Assembly (NCBI GenBank): GCA_940746715.1
Contig: CALNWN010000004.1
Coordinates: 1-64,000 of the forward strand
Source of the DNA: an uncultured Paraburkholderia sp.
GTDB taxonomy: Bacteria > Pseudomonadota > Gammaproteobacteria > Burkholderiales > Burkholderiaceae
Direction: 5' to 3'
DNA length: 64,000 nucleotides
Below the pieces are notes generated by a model that saw nothing but the letters and a program-made list of their open reading frames with translations, was not told the DNA's origin and did not search any database. The number at the start of each line of letters is the position of its first letter. The stretch's first letter is position 1. The position numbers and the translations under genes are program-made. This document shows positions 38,501-48,277 of the stretch, in pieces.

Positions 38501-39330
38501 ATGAGCAACACCATCACCCTCGATCTCGATGCAGCCCTCGGCCACACGCGACGCCGACGCGGCGTTGGCGCGCGCTCGGCTGGGCGCTCGCGCCATGGGC
38601 GCTGCCCGCCGTACTGTTCGCGCTGTGGTGGATCGGCTGCGAGCGCGGCTGGATTGCGCCGCAGATCTTGCCGCCGCCCGCGCGCGTGTATGCGACCTTC
38701 GTCGATCTCGTGCAGAGCGGCGATCTCTTGCACAACACGCTCGTCAGCCTGCAACGCGTGGTGTGCGGCTTCGTCGCGGGCACGCTGGGCGGCCTCCTAC
38801 TCGGCTCGGCGCTCGGCCTCTCGCGCAGCTTCGAGGCCTACGTGTTGCCGGCTTTCAACGCGGTCGTGCAGATTCCGGTGCTCGGCTGGCTGCCCTTTCT
38901 GCTGCTGCTCGTGGGCGTCGGCGAGCCGTTGAAGTACATCCTGATCGCGCATGCCGCGCTCGTGCCGGTCACGCTCAGCACGCTGCAGGGCTTTCGCGGC
39001 GCCCCCGTTACGCTCGACGAAGCGGCGCGCGTGTTCGGCTACACGCGCTGGCAACGCATCGTGCATGTGGTACTGCCCTCCGCTGCGCCGACGCTCGCAA
39101 CCGGCGTGCGGCTCGCGTTCACCAAGGCGTGGCTCGCACTCGTGGTGGTCGAACTGGTGGCGTCGTCGGAAGGACTCGGCTATTTGATCGTGTATGGGCG
39201 CCAGCTATTCCAGCTCGATCTGGTGATGGCGGCTGTCGTCGTGGTCGGAGCGATCGGGTTCGCGATTAACCGTGCGCTCGACGCGCTCGAACGGCGGCTG
39301 CGTCGCGGCTTGCCGTCGGCGTTCCGCTAA
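38501..39330 (+). pseudogene. ABC transporter permease (SsuC-like), frameshifted near the start
   Basis: ATG 38501 begins MSNTITLDLDAALGHT. The frame changes near 38570 into GWALAPWALPAVLFALWWIG and continues through a typical BPD_transp_1 permease with about six helices. The EAA-type loop is DEAARVFGYTRWQRIVHVVL (near residue 170 of the repaired product). It would form the membrane channel for the SsuA-like protein just upstream. ATG 38668 could give a shortened protein from the open frame. Confidence 0.83.
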
Positions 39331-39348
39331 CAGGGAGATTCGTGGGCC

Positions 39349-40154
39349 ATGGCCAGCTTCAGCGACAGGTTCAAAGCTCGCAACGCGCCGCCGCGCTGCG
39401 ATTGCGAGGTCAAACACGCTGTCCCGCGAAAACGGAGTCTGCCCGACTTGCGCGGCCTCGTGCTGCCGGCGGCCGCCCTCGCGATCTGGTGGGCCGTCAG
39501 CGCGTTGCATGCAGGCAAGGCGGTCTGCTCATCACGCCCGGGCAGGTCTGGCAAACGACATGGCAGCAGGTGACGAGCGGCGCGCTCGCCAAGGCGCTCG
39601 GCACGGTGCTCGGGCTCGCACTCGGCGTCGCGCATCGCGGCCCGCGTGATCGGCCCGACGAGCTTCGACACGTTCAAGCAGATTTCGCTATTCGCGTGGA
39701 TCCCGCTGATTTCCGTGTGGTTCGGTCTCGGCGATGCGGCGAAGGTCGTGTTTCTCTCGCTCGCCGCTTTGCTGCCGGTCGCCGCCCATACCTGCGACGG
39801 CATTCATGCCGTGCCGCGCGCATACGTCGAAGCCGCGCGCGTCTTCGCTACACGCGCCGGCAACTGGTTTGGCACGTCATCCTGCCGGCCGCGCTGCCGT
39901 CGATTTTCACGGGCCTTTATCTCGCGCTGATCTATTCGTGGCTCGCGACGCTCGGCGCGGAATATCTGCTCGTCGCGGGAAGCGGCATCGGCAACACGCT
40001 GATCGACGGCAGCGAGAACTTCCGTATGGATCTGGTGTTGTTCGGCATCGTGGTAGTTGGCGTGGTGGGCTCGTTGCTGAGTGCGCTTGCGCGTGCGGCC
40101 GAGCGCGCGGTGCTCAAACGCCGCGGTGTCGCATTGATTAAGGAGAGCGTCTGA
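39349..40154 (+). pseudogene. Second SsuC-like ABC transporter permease, multiply frameshifted
   Basis: Segments of a second permease appear in alternating frames: PDLRGLVLPAAALAIWWAVS (39349 frame), LLITPGQVWQTTWQQVTSGA, then ISLFAWIPLISVWFGLGDAA and YVEAARVFA, and finally LPAALPSIFTGLYLALIYSW to GVALIKESV. Shifts lie near 39530, 39630 and 39865. Its presence indicates a heteromeric permease pair, as in some alkylsulfate-ester transporters. It overlaps the ATPase start by 1 base (TGATG). Confidence 0.8.
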
Positions 40155-40660
40155 TGACAGCGGTAGTATCCGAAGGCGTGGAGATCGACCACGTCAGCAA
40201 GCATTACGCGGCGCTGCCGGTGCTCGACGATATTTCGCTGCGCATACGCGCGGGCGAGTTCGTCAGCGTGCTGGGTGCGAGCGGCTGCGGCAAGTCGACA
40301 CTGCTGCGGCTGATCGCGGGGCTCGACACCGACTACACCGGCGAAATTCGCGTCGCCGGCGATCGCGTGCGCGACACGTCGCTGCAACGCGGCATCGTGT
40401 TTCAGGATCATCGGCTGTTTCCGTGGCTCACGGCAGCGCAGAACGTGCTCGCCGCGTTACGCAACGCGCCGTTGTCGCTCTACGAAAAGCGCCGGGCGGT
40501 GGCTGAGCACATCGCGCTAGTCGGACTCGAAGGTTTCGAAAACGCGTATCCGCATCAGCTGTCGGGCGGCATGGCGCAGCGCGTGGCGATCGCGCGCGTG
40601 CTCGTCAACCGGCCGCGTGTGCTGCTCCTCGACGAGCCGTTCGGCGCACTGGATGCGCTG
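40154..40660 (+). pseudogene. ABC transporter ATPase (SsuB-like), truncated
   Basis: Walker [11 protein letters not shown] lies near residue 38. The Q-loop is [10 protein letters not shown], the signature LSGGMAQR lies near residue 138, and Walker [14 protein letters not shown] near residue 160. The gene then stops resembling the family: the last ~50 residues of the open frame are antisense to a DeoR gene fragment. At least 80 C-terminal residues, including the H-loop, are missing. Without the H-loop an active ATPase is unlikely. Confidence 0.87.
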
Positions 40661-40864
40661 CTCGAGCGGTTCCTCGGGCGCGTGAGTACTGACGGACGCC
40701 GCGCCGCCGTACGTGCGCAGAATCAGCCGCTCGTCGGCGAGCGCGCGCAGATCGCGGCGCACGGTGGCCTCGGACATGCCGAAGTGTTCGCAAAATTCGG
40801 CAACTTCTGTCATTCCTGACAGAACGGCCTTGAGCATGGCCTCCCGGCGGCGGGCTACTTTCAT
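40652..40864 (-). pseudogene. DeoR-family regulator, N-terminal fragment
   Basis: ATG 40864 begins [20 protein letters not shown], the winged helix of a DeoR regulator ([27 protein letters not shown] near residue 60). The sugar-phosphate sensing domain is absent; after about 71 codons the DNA becomes the antisense of the SsuB-like gene. It reads in the same direction as the following catabolic cluster, which it probably controlled. The frame is open upstream to 40951, but the family N-terminus favours 40864. Confidence 0.8.
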
Positions 40865-41001
40865 GTGGTGATCGGTATCGGGTTCAAGGTGCCGCCTGCA
40901 GGTGCGGCGGGCGGCGGCGCGGACGGTCCGGCGCGAGGGTAGTTTATCCATTTCCCGATTGCGCTGTCGCAGCTATGCGCCGACGCGTGCCCGCTGCCCG
41001 C

Positions 41002-42208
41002 TCATGCCGCCTGACGCTCCCCGGCCGATGCCCAGTCTTCGCTGACGCTCACGTATTTGATGCGCTGGCGGAAGTACGTGTAGGCGATATGCAGGCGTCC
41101 GTCCGCGAATTGCACAATGGACGGATAGGAGAACTCGCGGTTCAGCTTGTCCGTGGAGTTGTTCGTCATGCAATAGCCGTCGCCGGTTTCCAGATTGCGC
41201 ATGACCGGCCACGTGCGGCCGCCGTCCATCGAAACGGCGAGCGTCATCGGCGCACGCGGCGCGCCCCAGAACGCCGTGCCGCGCGCCGAGGCGGCTTGCG
41301 TGGCGAGCGTGCCGCTGTCTTCCGAATCTTCAATGTCGTCGTAGAGCGAAGCGCGGCGGCCCGTGCTCTGCAACTGCGCTGCTGTTGTTGAAGACGAGCG
41401 CAAGGTGGCCGTTCGCCAGCGCCACGAACTGGATCGACGAATTGTTGTTCGGCAGAGCGAGCGGCTCGGGCTCGCTCCAGGTCATGCCGTCGGCGGAACG
41501 GCTCACGTGAATGTGATCGGCCCAGCGGCTGCGAAAGAGGGCGACGAGCGAGCCGTCGCGAAGCGGCTGGATGTTCATGTGGACGCAGCCGACGCTGCCC
41601 GGCACATCGTGCGCGGTCCATGTCGCGCCGCTGTCAGTGGAGCGCATGACGGCGCTGACGTCGTCGTTGCCCGACCAGCGCTCGCCGGGCGCGACGCGGC
41701 ACAGGAACACGGGGCACAGCCAGGCGCCGTCGCGCGCGACGACAATGGGTTGCCGCACGAACGTGCCCGGCAGGTCGAACAGCGTGTCGATCGGCCCCCA
41801 CGTATGGCCGTTGTCGTTGGACACGCGGCGCCGCACGATCGACGTGTTCTGATGCCCCGACAACTGCGCCGTGTAGATCAGCCACAGCTTGCCGTCCGGT
41901 GCGGCGAAGAGGACCAGGTTCTGCTCGGAGCGCGCCGGGTCGTCGGAAAGACGCACGGGCTCGCTCCACGTCGAACTGCCTCGCGCGAGCCGCGACAGAT
42001 AGATCGAAATGTCGGGCACGCCTTCCTGCGTACCGCCGAACCATGCGCACAGCAGGTCGCCGTTGGCAAGCGCCAGCAGGTTCGCCGCGTGATTCTGCAC
42101 GGTGGCGGCGGGCAGATAGGCGTCGATGCACGCGGCGTCGCCGCGAGCTTCGTGCAGTCGGCCCGGCATGGTCGTCGCCTCGTCGGGCATGAGGGAATGG
42201 CTGGTCAT
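41002..42208 (-). pseudogene. BNR-repeat (exo-alpha-sialidase-like) protein, frameshifted
   Basis: A ~400-residue six-bladed propeller protein of the sialidase superfamily. Four Asp-box motifs are visible: SNDNGHTW, STDSGATW, SADGMTW and SMDGGRTW. The frame shifts near 41365, just after NNNSSIQFVALANGHLALVF. No signal peptide is evident, so it may act in the cytoplasm on a small glycoside or acid sugar rather than on host glycans. It is last in the catabolic cluster before the DeoR fragment. Confidence 0.83.
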
Positions 42209-42255
42209 GATGAAATCCTGCTACGTTGAATCATGGTAACGGGATGGCGCGCGGC

Positions 42256-43677
42256 TCACGAGTCCGTATGCGCGACGCGATGTTCGATCTGCGAGCCGTT
42301 GCCGCTTGCCGGATAAAACAGCAGCTTGTCGATGACCATCACGACGGCGGGCGTAAGCAGCGCGATATACATGTTGTCGGTACCGAGCGGATTGCCGAGC
42401 AGATACCAGATCGTCGTGGCGAGCGTGGCGAGCACGAGTGCCCAGATTGCGCCGCGTTTGCTGTTGAAGAAGGGCAGGTAGATGCCCATCAGCGCCACGA
42501 CGGTCACGGTCAGGCGCAGCGCACGGGTGAAGAACGACAGCGCGAGAATCTGCGGCACGAACAGCACGAAGATGAGCGGCAGAAAGCCCACCACGAAAGA
42601 GATCATGCGCGTTGCACGCAGCTCGCGCTCCGGCGACGGACGATAGCGCGGCACATAGAAGTCCTTAACGATAAGCGAAGCGATGGCGAGCGCAACCGTG
42701 CTCACGCTCACGAAGATCGACGCGACGAGCGACACGGTCACCACGCCGGACAGGAGCGGATACATGTGCTGAAGGAAAATCGGCAGCGCGTACAGGCTCT
42801 TGATGTTGGGAAACAGGAACTTCGCCGCCACGCCGAGAAAGCCCAGCGCGATCGCGATCGGCACGCACAGCGCGCCGGCAATCAGCGTGGCGTTGCGCGC
42901 CTCGTTGGCCGACTTCGCGCCCGAGATGGCCTGAATGATGAACTGCGTCGAGAAGATCGCGCCCGCCGTGCCGATGATCCACGCGCCGATCGTTCCGCCG
43001 CCGAGTGCACCCTTCCACGTGAAGTATTGCGCGGGCATCTGCTGCATCATCGGTGCAATGCCGTCTGTCATGGACAGCGCGACCCACACCAGAATGCCGA
43101 TGCCGAGCAGTTTGACGGCGCTGTGCAGGATCGTCACATACGCGACGCTCTTCAAGCCGCCCCACGTGAAGTAGATCGTGCTGACAATCGCGGTGATGAA
43201 CGCAGCCGTCGGCAGATTCACGCGCATGACCGTCGAAATCGCGGCGGCGCCGCTCACGTAGTTGCCGACGTTTACGATAAAGAGCGCGTAAATCATGATC
43301 GCCGAGACGACGAGCTTCGCGCCCTTGCCATACTTCTGCGCGATGAAGCCCGAGATGGTGAACTCGCCCGAGCGGTACAGCCGGCGCGCCATGAAAAGAC
43401 CGAAGAACACGAAACCGATCGAGGCCGAGATGACCGACCACGAAGCGGCAATCCCTACATTGAAGGCTTCCTGCGAGGTGCCGATGGTCGACTTCGCGCC
43501 GATGTACTCCGACATCAACAGGATCGCGATGACGACGGCGGGCGTCGAGCGGCCCGCCACCATGAACTGTTCGGTGGTCTTGCTGCGCAGCCGGATGCTG
43601 ATCCATGCCGTGACCACGATATACACGACCACCATCGCAATGATGATGGCGGTGTCCCACACGCTAAAGTGATTCAT
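42256..43677 (-). CDS. Sodium:solute symporter family transporter
   Basis: A 473-residue SSS-family (LeuT-fold) protein with about 13 helices, starting MNHFSVWDTAIIIAMVVVYI. Family features include SEYIGAKSTIGTSQEAFNVG near residue 55 and GGLKSVAYVTILHS near 160. The substrate is not evident from sequence. Its position between the PdxA2 and sialidase-like genes suggests uptake of the sugar acid degraded by this cluster. The frame is intact, unlike both neighbours. Confidence 0.88.
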   Translation of the reverse strand: MNHFSVWDTAIIIAMVVVYIVVTAWISIRLRSKTTEQFMVAGRSTPAVVIAILLMSEYIGAKSTIGTSQEAFNVGIAASWSVISASIGFVFFGLFMARRLYRSGEFTISGFIAQKYGKGAKLVVSAIMIYALFIVNVGNYVSGAAAISTVMRVNLPTAAFITAIVSTIYFTWGGLKSVAYVTILHSAVKLLGIGILVWVALSMTDGIAPMMQQMPAQYFTWKGALGGGTIGAWIIGTAGAIFSTQFIIQAISGAKSANEARNATLIAGALCVPIAIALGFLGVAAKFLFPNIKSLYALPIFLQHMYPLLSGVVTVSLVASIFVSVSTVALAIASLIVKDFYVPRYRPSPERELRATRMISFVVGFLPLIFVLFVPQILALSFFTRALRLTVTVVALMGIYLPFFNSKRGAIWALVLATLATTIWYLLGNPLGTDNMYIALLTPAVVMVIDKLLFYPASGNGSQIEHRVAHTDS

Positions 43678-43730
43678 CAACGTCTCCGATTTGTTGTGTG
43701 CGGCGCGCGGCCGGACAGGACGTCGGGCTG

Positions 43731-44739
43731 TCAGGCCGTCTGGACGGCGCGGCGCGTGGCCAGGTCTTCTGCCTGTTTCAGCGCTTCGAGCATGCTGCGT
43801 TCGTCCGCGATGCCCTTGCCGGCAATGTCGAATGCGGTGCCGTGATCGACCGAGGTGCGGATCACCGGCAGGCCCACCGTGACATTCACGCCGGCTTCGA
43901 GGCCCATCACCTTGACGGGACCGTGGCCCTGATCGTGATACATGACGACGACCACGTCGAAATCGCCACGTCCGGCACGGAAGAACAGCGTGTCGGCAGG
44001 CAGCGGTCCTTCGACGTCCCAGCCGCGCTCGCGCAGCACGGCGACGGCGGGCACGATCTTCTCTTCTTCCTCGCCATAGCCGAAGAGGCCGTTTTCTCCG
44101 GCGTGCGGGTTGATGCCGCACACGCCGATGCGCGGCTCGTCGATGCCCGCGCACCAGGGTTTCGTGCGCGCGTTCGATCGTGCGCTGCACGAGTCCCGGT
44201 TCGATGCGGCGGATCGCGTCGAGCAGGCCGATGTGCGTGGTGACGTGAATCACGCGCAGCTTTGGCGCGACGAGCATCATCGACACTTCGGGGATGCCCG
44301 TGAGATGCGCGAGCATTTCCGTGTGGCCCGGGAAAATATGGCCGCCCGCGTGCAGCGCTTCCTTGTTCAGCGGCGCGGTGCAGATGGCGTCGAGTTCGCC
44401 GGCCGAAGTGAGCTCGATCGTGCGCGCGATTTACTGATACGCGGCGTCGCCGGCGACAGCCGAGAGCTTGCCGTAGGGCAGATCCGCCGGAATCAGTCCG
44501 AGGTCGATGCAGTCGACTTCGCCGTACTGGAAGCGCGCCTCGGCGGGCGACGCGATCGGCCGCACGCTCAGCGTCACGCCGGCGCACTGGCCCGCATCGA
44601 CGAGGCGCTTCGAGTCGCCGATCACGAGCGGACGGCAGCCGTCGTACACAGACTCGTGCGCGAGGCTCTTCATGATGATTTCCGGGCCCACGCCGGCGGC
44701 ATCGCCCATCGTGATGCCGATTACGGGACGATAAGTCAT
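43731..44739 (-). pseudogene. pdxA2: PdxA2-type 4-phosphoerythronate/threonate dehydrogenase, nonsense and frameshift
   Basis: ATG 44739 begins MTYRPVIGITMGDAAGVGPE, the PdxA family N-terminus. An in-frame TAA at 44433-44431 interrupts GDAAYQ|IARTIELTSAGELD; after it the same frame continues (ICTAPLNKEALHAGGHIFPG). Near 44130 a frameshift follows before [20 protein letters not shown] with the metal-site [11 protein letters not shown]. PdxA2 proteins oxidise and decarboxylate 4-phospho-D-threonate or erythronate to DHAP in four-carbon acid catabolism, together with a DUF1537 kinase, encoded directly upstream. Confidence 0.87.
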
Positions 44740-46082
44740 AGCTTCCTCTTCGCTGGATTGACGCGGCGCTTGCGCGACCGCTTGCTGCATGGCGGCGAGC
44801 CGTTGCCATGCGCGGTACAGGGTGTCGGGCTGGCCGAAGCCGCCCGCCTTGGTGACAACGGGTAACGTGCGGCCCGCATGCGCGGCACTGAGCAGGGGCA
44901 CGCCGGTCTCGATTTCTTCGATCACGCTCAACGCGTTGACCTTCATGGCCGACAGCAAGGCACGCGCTGTCTCGCCGTCGGTCGCGATCAGCGCGCCCGC
45001 ATGAGCGGCGGCCGGGGCGAAGCGTTCGGCGAGTTGCCGTGCGATGTGCGCGCCGTCGTCGACAGCCGCGCGTTGCGACTGGCTCACGGCGACGATCACG
45101 TGACGGCCGCGCATCAGCGAGTGCGTGACGCGCGTGGTCAGCATCAGTGCGGCCGGGCTCACCGGATCGAGCAGGTCCGCGGCATCGACTTCGAAGAGAT
45201 CGAGCGAATCGCCCGCCTCGCCCCGCAACAGCGCCACCTGCCGATGCGATACGCTCGACATGCTGCCGACCACGGTCATCACGCCACGCGGATGAGCCGT
45301 GCCGCCAGGTAACGCAAACGCGCGCGTCAGCGGCGTGGGTTGGTGCGCGGATGTGTTCGTTGTTCCCTGTTCTGGCTGGCGAGCCGCGAGCGCCTCGATC
45401 AGCGGCGCGTCGAGCCCCGCGGAGCCGACCCAGAACACGCCGTCGAGCGTAGCCGACGCTGCGGCGATGCAGGCGAGGTCGGCATCGGTTTCGCTGTCGC
45501 ACACCACGGCTTGCCGTTGCTCGACGAGGCAGGCAGAAAGACGCGACTGCAGCGATGTCGCGCCTTCGCGCACTGCAGCGAGGCCGATGGTCGCGACCCG
45601 CAGACCGGCGGCGCCGAGCATCGCCTGAAGGTCGGCCTTGCCCGCCATGCCTTCGTTACGCCATACCTCGGACTCCTCACCGGCGTGCCGAACACGAATT
45701 GCCGCGCGCCGCGCGTCGTGCGTCCGGCTTGCGGAAAGGCGGGCGCCACTACCGCCATGCCCGCGACGCTCGCGAGTGCCGCCACTTCGGCTGCCACGTT
45801 GCCGCGCAGCGTCGAGTCGATCTTCTTGTGGATGCGCCGGCCCGCCGAATGCGCGTGCCATGCTTCCTGATTGGCACGCGCGGCGTCGGCGGGCAGGTGG
45901 CGGCGCGTGTCCGTGTCGATGGCGAGCACGTCGATCTGCGCGGCATCCATGGCTGGCGCGGGTCCGAGGCTCACGACGCTCGTCAGGCCATGACGCGCGC
46001 AGGTCACGGCGCAGTCGGCCGTGCCCGACAGATCGTCGCCGATGATGAGAAGCCGCGCGCTTCCCGCGTCAGGCGAGCTCAT
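44740..46082 (-). pseudogene. Four-carbon acid sugar kinase (DUF1537, OtnK/DtnK-like), frameshifted
   Basis: ATG 46082 (overlapping the alcohol dehydrogenase stop as ATGA) begins MSSPDAGSARLLIIGDDLSG, with the family GDDLSGTADC motif and HKKIDSTLRGN. The frame shifts near 45690 and continues as SEVWRNEGMAGKADLQAMLG to VVTKAGGFGQPDTLYRAWQR. Known family members phosphorylate D-threonate, D-erythronate or L-threonate-type acids. The second frame runs without a stop into pdxA2, either a true fusion or a consequence of lost bases. Confidence 0.85.
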
Positions 46083-47248
46083 GGCAGCAGGCGGCGATAG
46101 ATCGCCTTGATGTCGTCGAGATTCAGCGGCTTCGGGTTGTTGCCGAGCAGCCGCTTGACTTTCGACGCCGCCACGGCGAGCGCATCCAGATGCTCTTCGG
46201 CCACGCCGAATTTGCGCAGGTCTTGCGGAATCGCGAGCGCGGCGGTCCATTCGCGAAGACGCGCGAGGAGCGCGTTCGCGGCCGCGTCGTCGCTGTCGTC
46301 GTGTCGCGCGAGACCGAGCGCGTGCGCGACATTGGCAAGACGCCCGACGATCGCATCGAGGTTGAATTCCATCACATGCGGCAGCAGCATCGAATTCGCC
46401 ACGCCATGCGTGATGTTGAACATGCCGCCAAGCGGATAGGCGAGGGCGTGCACGGAGGCGGTGCCGGCGGCCGTCAGCGCGAGGCCGCCGTACATGGAAC
46501 CGAGCAGCATGGCTTCGCGCGCCTTCAGCGAGTGGCCGTTCTCATAGGCTTCGATCAGGTTCGCGCCGATCAGCCGCATCGACTCCATGGCGTACATGTC
46601 GCTGACCGGATTGGCCTTGGTCGAGATATACGATTCCAGCGCGTGGATGAACGCGTCCATGCCGGTTGCCGCGGTGATCGGTCTGGGCAGATCGAGCGTG
46701 AGCGTGGCGTCCAGAATGACGAGCTGCGGCAGCAGATGGCGGCTAACAATGCCGACTTTCAGTTCTTCGTCGGGCAACGTCACGATCGCATTCGGCGTGA
46801 CTTCCGAACCGGTGCCGGACGTGGTGGGCACGAGAATCAGCGGCACGCCGGCCGACGCGATCAGATCGATGCCGAGCCAATCGCGCAGCGGCGCGTGATT
46901 CGTCAAGCGCACGGCAAAGAGCTTCGCCGCGTCGAGCACGCTGCCGCCGCCGATTGCCAGCACCGCGTCGGACGCAAAGGGCGCAATCTGATCGCGGTAC
47001 ACCGTCTCCACGTTTTCGATGGTCGGCTCCGGCTGCACGTCGCGCACCGTCAGCACCTCGATATCCTTCTTCGCCAGTGTTTCGACGACGCGCGCCGCCA
47101 CGCCGTTGGCTTCCATCGCCGGCTGGGTGATGAAGGCAATGCGGCGAACCGGCCGGTCGAGCAGCGCGAGTTTTTCCGGCAACTGATCGAGGCTGTTCGG
47201 CCCATGCACGATATGGTTGACGGTCTGGAAGTGATAAACGGAAGACAT
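46079..47248 (-). CDS. Iron-containing alcohol dehydrogenase
   Basis: A 389-residue group III alcohol dehydrogenase, starting MSSVYHFQTVNHIVHGPNSL. The NAD site GGGSVLDAAK lies near residue 95. Metal ligands are in TAATGMDAFIHALE (Asp near 192, His near 196), and His residues in HALAYPLGGMFNITHGVANS (near 262 and 276). The iron-dependent family reduces aldehydes or oxidises alcohols. In this cluster it could act on an aldehyde from the DapA-type aldolase. Intact. Confidence 0.9.
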   Translation of the reverse strand: MSSVYHFQTVNHIVHGPNSLDQLPEKLALLDRPVRRIAFITQPAMEANGVAARVVETLAKKDIEVLTVRDVQPEPTIENVETVYRDQIAPFASDAVLAIGGGSVLDAAKLFAVRLTNHAPLRDWLGIDLIASAGVPLILVPTTSGTGSEVTPNAIVTLPDEELKVGIVSRHLLPQLVILDATLTLDLPRPITAATGMDAFIHALESYISTKANPVSDMYAMESMRLIGANLIEAYENGHSLKAREAMLLGSMYGGLALTAAGTASVHALAYPLGGMFNITHGVANSMLLPHVMEFNLDAIVGRLANVAHALGLARHDDSDDAAANALLARLREWTAALAIPQDLRKFGVAEEHLDALAVAASKVKRLLGNNPKPLNLDDIKAIYRRLLP

Positions 47249-47296
47249 GGGGTAGATCCTTGTGCTGTCGGTCTTGTCGGTCTTGTCGGTTCGGTC

Positions 47297-48197
47297 GGGC
47301 GGTGCTGGCGTGGCCGGCTCGCGGATACTGCGCGAGCGCTTTCGCAAGACGCTCGCGCGCGGCGTCGTCGAGTGGTTGGGCGGGCGCGCGAGCCGGGCCC
47401 GCCGGCATGCCGAGCATCGTCGCGGCGGTTTTCAGTACGACGGGCATGGTGCCGAGCGCGAACACGTCGCGCAGCGCCCGCAGCGATTCCTGGGCGCGGC
47501 GCGCCGCATCGATCTCGCCCGCGTGGAAGTTGTTCCAGATCGACATGACGACGCCCGGCACCGCATTGGTCGTGGCCGCGACGGCGCCGTCGCCGCCCGC
47601 GATCAGCGTCCAGAGAATCATCGAGTCGGTGCCGGTGAACACGGCGAAGTCGTCGCAGCGCAAGTTGATCAGCTGCAGCAGGCGGTCGAAATCGCCGCCG
47701 CTGTCCTTGATGCCGCGAATATTCGGAATCTCGGCGAGGCGCCGCACGGTGTCGACATTCAGCGTGATGCCGGTCTTGGCCGGGATCGTGTAAAGCATGA
47801 CGGGCAGCGACGTGCCTTTCTCAATGCGCTCGTAATGCGTGAAGAGTTCCTGCTGCGTCGCGCCGTTGAAGTAGGGCGTGATGACCGAGACAGCATCCAC
47901 GCCCACGTCCTGCATCTTGTGATTGAGCGCGATCACCTCGCGCGTGGCGTAGGCGCCCGTGCCGGCGATGACCGGGACGCGCCCGCGAGCCTGATCGACC
48001 GCAATGCGCGCAATGCGCAATTTTTCGGCCTCGTTCAGCGCGATGAATTCGCCGTTGGTGCCGAGCACGAAGAGGCCGTGCACGCCCGCGTCGATGAGAC
48101 GGTCGACGAGCGTGCGCAGACCGGCTTCGTCGATTTCTTCGTCGGCGGTCATCGGGGTGATCAGCGCGGGAACGATTCCCTTGAATGTGACTGACAT
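47297..48197 (-). CDS. DapA-family (dihydrodipicolinate synthase/NAL-type) lyase
   Basis: A ~300-residue class I aldolase. ATG 48197 begins MSVTFKGIVPALITPMTADE. LGTNGEF is the carboxylate-binding loop near residue 45. The catalytic Tyr lies in MLYTIPAKTGI near 138 and the Schiff-base Lys in IRGIKDSGGD near 166. The family includes DapA, N-acetylneuraminate lyase and 2-keto-3-deoxy acid aldolases. The cluster suggests a 2-keto-3-deoxy sugar acid substrate. The C-terminus is unclear: the frame passes the expected end (about 47300) without a stop, so a small indel may have removed it. Confidence 0.83.
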
Positions 48198-48277
48198 GCC
48201 AGAACTCTCCACGATGCTCGCCGGCCGGCTCTTCGCGTCGGCGAGACTCAGGTTAATACGGTCCTTTTGCCGCTGCT

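Noticed and set aside
42226..43845. Long plus-strand ORF (539 codons) opposite the sodium:solute symporter
   Set aside because: Antisense shadow with His/Arg/Asp-rich low-complexity sequence and no family resemblance; the minus strand encodes an intact transporter.
47265..47295. Tandem 9-base repeat (GACCGACAA-like, about three units) before the alcohol dehydrogenase
   Set aside because: Too few units to call a regulatory repeat; it may be simple low-complexity slippage at the end of the DapA-family gene.
46190..47548. Plus-strand ORF (452 codons) opposite the alcohol dehydrogenase
   Set aside because: Shadow of an intact iron-containing alcohol dehydrogenase; no domain recognised.
41002..48197. 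Reading the cluster as a sialic acid utilisation operon
   Set aside because: A sialidase-like protein, a symporter and a NAL-type lyase are present, but nanK, nanE and nagA/B equivalents are absent, and the kinase/PdxA2 pair points to sugar acids instead.
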